Assembly (NCBI GenBank): GCA_003999685.1
Contig: CP021227.1
Span: 1,757,499-1,821,498 of the forward strand
DNA: 64,000 nt
Direction: 5' to 3'
From: Taiwanofungus camphoratus
Lineage: Eukaryota > Basidiomycota > Agaricomycetes > Polyporales > Taiwanofungaceae
A program made the position numbers and the translations under genes. Below the pieces are notes generated by a model, which ran no database searches, was not told the DNA's origin, and saw only the letters and a program-made list of their open reading frames with translations. Below, piece after piece: positions 60,331 to 64,000 of the stretch. How positions within the stretch are numbered: the first letter of the stretch is position 1; every line of letters begins with the position of its first letter.

Positions 60331-61726
60331 CTCATTTTTATAAGGGATGTGTACTCACGCTATCCGGTCTCCAGGTCTCCAGATGGTACGAGGGCTTGGG
60401 CGATTACTTCGGCAAGGGCTCGAAGAACCACGAGCTGGACGACTATTCGATGGCCATGTTCAGGGCCATCCGTCAGATCCCCAAGATCGACCAGAACGGT
60501 GCGACGGAGGCGGTGAGTGTCTTACACCACAACCAGTTTCGTGGATTGTACATGCTGACCAGAGTTGTTGTAGGTGTGGAACGTGATCTGGAAGTCCAGA
60601 TACACGGCCCTCCATCACCTGAACCTGCTCCTCGGCGAAACTCGCGTCCAGCTCGCGATGGACCGTGAAGTCGATCGCGCCGCACTGAGGAACATGGTCG
60701 AGAACGAGAGCATGGACGCGGACGACATCCTCGCAAAGAACAAGGTGGTCGAGCCTGAGCGCAAGCTGGTGCTCGCCCGGCTGATGAATACAATGTACAA
60801 GATGACGTCGGAGCTCGCGGGGGAGAAGTTGTCGAAGAAGAAGCTCATGGACATGGGCGAGCTGGGGATCGGATTGACTCCCAATCTGTCGTGGCCCGGC
60901 ATGCAGCTTCTTCTCCAGACGACTTGGCCATGGTTGAAGGCGGAGCGCATGAAGAACGTGAACCGGGACGCGTTGCCTCCAGCCGCGGCCGCCCTGAACG
61001 AATACTACACGGTCAAAGAATATCGGCACCTTCTGATGGACGAGGTCGTCCATCAGTTTCGCAACGACCTGTTCAAGGCGACTTCGGAGAACGAGACCCC
61101 GACGATGCTGGTGCGAGGCCGTCAGCGGGTGTGGAATTGGGTCGACGGGCTGTTCGACATCTGTCCAGATGCTGCGGTGATACACGAGCTGGACCAGTCT
61201 GAAGACGATGTCGCAAACCAGCCGGCGAAGCAGCAGCAGTCAAAGCAGCAGCAGCAGCAGAAGGGGAAGGGGAAGGGGAAGGGGAAGGACAAGGTGAGTG
61301 CAGGTGTGGAGGGCAGCAAGAGGACCGCTGTCACATCGAAGAAGTCCGGCATACGGAAGAAACAGACGAGCGCGTCTGCTGAAGTCGGGGATGCGGACGT
61401 CGAGGACAGCGAAGATGATGAGGTCCAGATCATCGAGGCTCCCAAGGCCAATCTCCAGGCCATCTCGAAGAGAAGACAGGAGCTGCAAGCGGACCAGAAG
61501 ACGATCCGTGCCCTCATCATGCGTATCGAGATGTTTCCGCTGACGAGGCACTCGTACATGGACGGCTCGAAGGGGCCTATCGTGAAGGACATTCACGATA
61601 CGCTGGACTACTTGAGCGAGGTGAGTGATATGTTCATTTCAGCATTTCTATCGCTGAATAAGTTTTCGACGATCTCACTCTCAGCTGATAGAGGAGAACG
61701 CGGCGTGTTTCCGCTATCGTCGAGAG

Positions 61727-61741
61727 TTAGGTTAGGTTAGG
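61727..61741 (+). repeat. Interstitial telomeric tract at the gene break
   Basis: Three TTAGG repeats directly follow the broken last intron of the ParB-like gene and precede S2. This is the signature of a broken end that received telomere repeats. Confidence 0.85.
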
Positions 61742-61908
61742 AGGTGGAGCGAGCAACGACGAAGGAGTTGCGAGCGTTGAGAAGACTTAATGGAAGCTAG
61801 TACTAATTAGCCCGGTATCGCTACCGGACGGCTAATTTCGACTAAGTCTCATCAGAGCACTAGCGTCGCTTATAACCAAGTTCAACATAAGTCACGCTTA
61901 TGATTGGG
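61742..61908 (-). mobile_element. Telomere-attached element S2 (167 bp)
   Basis: Same 3'-end type as S1 (AGGTGGAGCGAGCAACG). It carries a hammerhead and stops within the CTTATG hairpin, where TTAGG/TTAGGG repeats (61909-61924) begin. In sense (minus) orientation this is a 5' truncation. Confidence 0.87.
61796..61864 (-). ncRNA. Hammerhead ribozyme, copy in S2
   Basis: Same core and stem I as S1. The upper stem III is CGGTA/TACCG instead of CGATA/TATCG, a paired A-T to G-C change that keeps the helix. Predicted cleavage is between 61805 and 61804. Confidence 0.93.
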
Positions 61909-61924
61909 TTAGGTTAGGGTTAGG

Positions 61925-61992
61925 AGGAGGAGACAACAGCGCCGCAGGTTAGGTTAGGTTAGGTTAGGTTAGGTTAGGAGGTCTAGGTTAGG
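61925..61992 (-). mobile_element. Two ultra-short element copies separated by TTAGG repeats
   Basis: 61925-61948 is a 24-nt copy beginning AGGAGGAGACAACAGCGCC (the S3 end type), cut before the ribozyme. Six TTAGG repeats follow (61949-61978), then a 6-7-nt copy (AGGTCTA, the S4/S6 end type), then another short TTAGG tract leading into S3. Both keep the RNA 3' end and lose the rest. Confidence 0.7.
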
Positions 61993-62228
61993 AGGAGGAG
62001 ACAACAGCGCCGCAGGTGCTGTTGGTGCGCTAAGAAAGGAAGAGGCTTAGGAGAAGCTAGTACTAATTAGCCCGATATTGCTATCGGACGGCTAATTTCG
62101 ACTAAGTCTCATCAGAGCACTAGCGTCGCTTATAACCAAGTTCAACCAAAGTCACGCTTATGGTTGAGTCATGGCCCGGGGGCCGGTGACTAAGTCAGTT
62201 TGACCGAACCAGGGCAAAGGGTTGCAGG
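61993..62228 (-). mobile_element. Telomere-attached element S3 (236 bp)
   Basis: Begins AGGAGGAGACAACAGCGCC, includes a hammerhead, the CAACCA/TGGTTG hairpin and TGACTAAGTCA. It ends GGGTTGCAGG at a TTAGG tract (62229-62253). Confidence 0.87.
62056..62124 (-). ncRNA. Hammerhead ribozyme, copy in S3
   Basis: Identical fold to S1 with CGATA/TATCG upper stem and loop GCAA on the minus strand. Core CTGATGA...GAAA is intact; predicted cleavage is between 62065 and 62064. Confidence 0.93.
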
Positions 62229-62253
62229 TTAGGTTAGGTTAGGTTAGGTTAGG

Positions 62254-62719
62254 AGGTCTATGTATCAACACTACAAGGGCTGCGAGTGCAGGGCAGGAGG
62301 GGAGGCTTAGAGGAAGCTAGTACTAATTAGCCCGATATCGCTATCGGACGGCTAATTTCGACTAAGTCTCATCAGAGCACTAGCGTCGCTTATAACCAAG
62401 TTCAACCAAAGTCACGCTTATGGTTGAGTCATGGCCCGGGGGCCGGTGACTAAGTCAGTTTGACCGTACCAGGGCAAAGGGTTGCAGGTGGGAGCGAATC
62501 ACGTCTCTCCCTCCTATCCTAATCAGTCAGCGATGAGCAATCATCATTGTCTAGATTCGCCTAGACACCATTACTGATCAGATGTCAGAGTCATCTGATT
62601 AAGATTAGAATCCGGACCGCAAGCCTAGGCTTTAAGATCCGAAATAAAAGATAGGAAGTCCGGGCCGGAGGTTAGTCCGGGCCGGACATAGATAGGAACA
62701 ACATAGCCGGTGCCGCACC
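62254..62719 (-). mobile_element. Telomere-attached element S4 (466 bp)
   Basis: Begins AGGTCTATGTATCAACACTA. It extends past the S3 end point through CCTATCCTAATCAGTCAG, a GC-rich block (GTCCGGGCCGGAGGTTAGTC) and ATAGCCGGTGCCGCACC, then meets a TTAGG tract (62720-62749). The extra sequence also occurs in S6, so S4 is a longer, less truncated copy. Confidence 0.87.
62316..62384 (-). ncRNA. Hammerhead ribozyme, copy in S4
   Basis: Same fold, loop GCGA. Predicted cleavage is between 62325 and 62324, about 71 nt from the element's RNA 3' end. Confidence 0.93.
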
Positions 62720-62749
62720 TTAGGTTAGGTTAGGTTAGGTTAGGTTAGG

Positions 62750-62974
62750 AGGTGGAGCGAGCAGCGCCGCAGGTGCTGCGAGTGCGATACGGGCTTGAAA
62801 GGAGGACTTAGAGGAAGCTAGTACTAATTAGCTCGCCTATGGAGGGGCGGGCAGCTAATTTCGACTAAGTCTCATCAGAGCACTAGCTGTCGATTTTAAC
62901 CGAGTTCAACCAAAGTCATGCTTATGGTTGAGTCATGGCCCGGGGGCCGGTGACTAAGTCAGTTTGACTTAAGG
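62750..62974 (-). mobile_element. Telomere-attached element S5 (225 bp), diverged
   Basis: Begins AGGTGGAGCGAGCAGCGCC. It is the most diverged copy: the region after the ribozyme reads CACTAGCTGTCGATTTTAAC instead of CACTAGCGTCGCTTATAAC. It ends at GACTTAAGG and a TTAGG tract (62975-62994). Confidence 0.85.
62817..62887 (-). ncRNA. Hammerhead ribozyme, diverged copy in S5
   Basis: Core, stem I and stem II match the others. Stem III keeps pairing by compensatory change (ATTAGCT/AGCTAAT instead of ATTAGCC/GGCTAAT), and the upper stem is replaced by CGCC/GGCG with a longer loop. Predicted cleavage is between 62826 and 62825. Confidence 0.92.
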
Positions 62975-62994
62975 TTAGGTTAGGTTAGGTTAGG

Positions 62995-63854
62995 AGGTCT
63001 ATGTATCAACACTACAAGGGCTGCGAGTGCAGGGCAGGAAGGAGGCTTAGAGGAAGCTAGTACTAATTAGCCCGATATCGCTATCGGACGGCTAATTTCG
63101 ACTAAGTCTCATCAGAGCACTAGCGTCGCTTATAACCAAGTTCAACATAAGTCACGCTTATGGTTGAGTCATGACCCGGGGGCCGGTGACTAAGTCAGTT
63201 TGACCGTACCAGGGCAAAGGGTTGCAAGTGGGAGCGAATCACGTCTCTCCCTCCTATCCTAATCAGTCAGAGATGAGCAATCATCATTGTCTAGATTCGC
63301 CTAGACACCATTACTGATCAGATGTCAGAGTCATCTGATTAAGATTAGAATCTGGACCTTAAGCCTAGGCTCAAGATCCGAGATAAGAGATAGGAAGTCC
63401 GGGCCGAAGGTTAGTCCGGGCCGGATATAGATAGGAACAACATAGCCGGTGCCGCACCGATCATGTGACCGGGCCGCTTTTCCGGGCGTCTACTAAGGGC
63501 AGCGTGGACCACTGAGGAAGCATCATGTCATGGCACAAACCTGGGAATCCCCGTGAACACCCTGTCCGAGCCATGCGGGGCGGGGGAAGGATATTCAATA
63601 GGACCGCGTCCAGCAAGTTGCCGCACCGTGCTCTAGCATGTTACAACCCACAGATCACCAGATCATGGACTAACACAGCAGAGGGGCGCTGGGGACCATA
63701 GTAGTTATCGCGCGCTCCGCTAGCATGCGGGAACGGCGCGTACCGGGCCGCAGTGAAGGGCCGGTCCGTACTAAGTGCCGAACATATCATGTGACACGTA
63801 AGGCGTCTATCTATTTTAGGCAACCCTAAGCGCAGGACTGGGTAAGTCCGGCGG
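62995..63854 (-). mobile_element. Telomere-proximal element S6 (860 bp), longest copy
   Basis: Begins AGGTCTATGTATCAACACTA like S4 and follows it to about 63458 (GGTGCCGCACC). It then continues about 400 bp farther (63459-63854) into sequence not repeated elsewhere in the window, ending at the terminal TTAGG array. No reverse transcriptase or other long frame is present. Its position and length fit the most recent, least truncated addition. Confidence 0.82.
63056..63124 (-). ncRNA. Hammerhead ribozyme, copy in S6
   Basis: Same sequence as the S4 ribozyme. Predicted cleavage is between 63065 and 63064. It is the copy nearest the telomere. Confidence 0.93.
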
Positions 63855-64000
63855 TTAGGTTAGGTTAGGTTAGGTTAGGTTAGGTTAGGTTAGGTTAGGT
63901 TAGGTTAGGTTAGGTTAGGTTAGGTTAGGTTAGGTTAGGTTAGGTTAGGTTAGGTTAGGTTAGGTTAGGTTAGGTTAGGTTAGGTTAGGTTAGGTTAGGT
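63855..64000 (+). repeat. Telomere: 29 uninterrupted TTAGG repeats
   Basis: 146 bases of exact TTAGG pentamers reach the window edge, G-rich strand 5'->3' toward the end. Interstitial TTAGG tracts between S elements have the same unit, with a single TTAGGG at 61914-61919. Most studied basidiomycetes use TTAGGG. Confidence 0.93.

Larger units (their letters stand above)
57806..61723 (+). pseudogene. Subtelomeric multi-exon gene with ParB/sulfiredoxin-like motif, 3'-truncated
   Basis: ATG 57806 gives MPPKGKGRAKDAGGRVK, then six exons join in frame. After IPLMVNRDDIRTDNLAQVG comes ITVWAASGQHRHAAAKLMY: a D-x-I and GxHRxxA pattern like the ParB/sulfiredoxin fold. Charged helical regions follow (LEKQRKTLLENIEKIRQKRV, ISDYSADVEKSLVPYLKSVT, WNVIWKSRYTALHHLNLLLG). 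Near the end are a Gln/Gly-Lys low-complexity linker and DSEDDEVQIIEAPKA, which resembles a SUMO-interacting motif. The last exon ends at a GTGAGT donor (61621), and the following intron is cut by TTAGG at 61727, so the 3' exons are missing. Introns near 58626-58902 and 59829-60375 are long and packed with minisatellite. The function is unknown; the ParB-like call rests on one motif. Confidence 0.7.

Noticed and set aside
62447-62457. Second degenerate hammerhead around TGACTAAGTCA
   Set aside because: The minus strand reads CTGACTTAGTCA, which lacks the ATGA core and GAAA, so only the stem II-like motif is shared.
61742-63454. S elements as tRNA-derived SINEs
   Set aside because: No convincing A-box or B-box; GTTCAACC near the ribozyme lacks the rest of the B-box. 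The ribozyme and telomere junctions fit a different mechanism.
63855-64000. Arthropod contamination suggested by TTAGG
   Set aside because: The same unit separates elements that adjoin fungal-type genes with short introns on one continuous sequence. A consensus error from TTAGGG remains possible and is noted above.

Overview
The window is the right-hand end of a fungal chromosome, almost certainly from an agaricomycete (mushroom or polypore-type basidiomycete). The genes are intron-dense, with typical 45-65 bp GT-AG introns. The gene set is fungal: a polyporopepsin-like secreted aspartic protease, a CYP53-like P450, F-box/LRR genes and long Ser/Pro-rich basidiomycete proteins. The last 146 bases are a pure TTAGG pentamer array with the G-rich strand running 5'->3' toward the end, as expected for a right telomere.

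Bases 1-12861 hold three cell-cycle genes: the 5' part of thymidylate synthase (minus), separase (plus) and condensin subunit G/YCG1 (minus). Thymidylate synthase and separase share a 223-bp divergent promoter with four ACGCGT (MCB) boxes, and YCG1 has two more MCB boxes just upstream. Bases 13410-55248 hold ordinary single-copy genes: a large disordered protein, UDP-glucose:glycoprotein glucosyltransferase with a C-terminal RDEL, a CCCH/RRM-like/RBR E3 ligase ending in a CaaX box, a probable F-box gene, a DUF1295 membrane protein with two micro-exons, an SDR and a P450 in convergent arrangement, a dead SDR paralogue, NMD3, the aspartic protease, a PPxY-bearing single-pass membrane protein, an acidic unknown and a RING-H2 protein.

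From 55.3 kb onward the sequence is subtelomeric. It contains two ~760-bp direct repeats (A1, A2), two ~220-bp repeats (B1, B2), and a multi-exon gene with a ParB/sulfiredoxin-like SGQHRxxA motif. The introns of that gene are filled with a 26-bp GC-rich minisatellite that is shared with the A repeats. The gene is cut off at its 3' end by TTAGG repeats.

The standout discovery is a family of elements (S1-S6, plus at least two ultra-short copies). Each starts at a TTAGG tract and runs a different distance before the next TTAGG tract. On the minus strand each of the six longer copies carries a complete type I hammerhead ribozyme: CTGATGA core, GAC/GTC stem II, GAAA, a 7-bp stem III with compensatory changes between copies, and a 9-bp stem I. 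The orientation, variable truncation and telomeric-repeat junctions match what is expected if RNAs of a telomere-attaching retroelement, such as endonuclease-deficient Penelope-like elements, were reverse transcribed directly onto the exposed chromosome end. No reverse transcriptase is present in the window, so the family assignment is inference. The ribozyme fold is read directly from the sequence.
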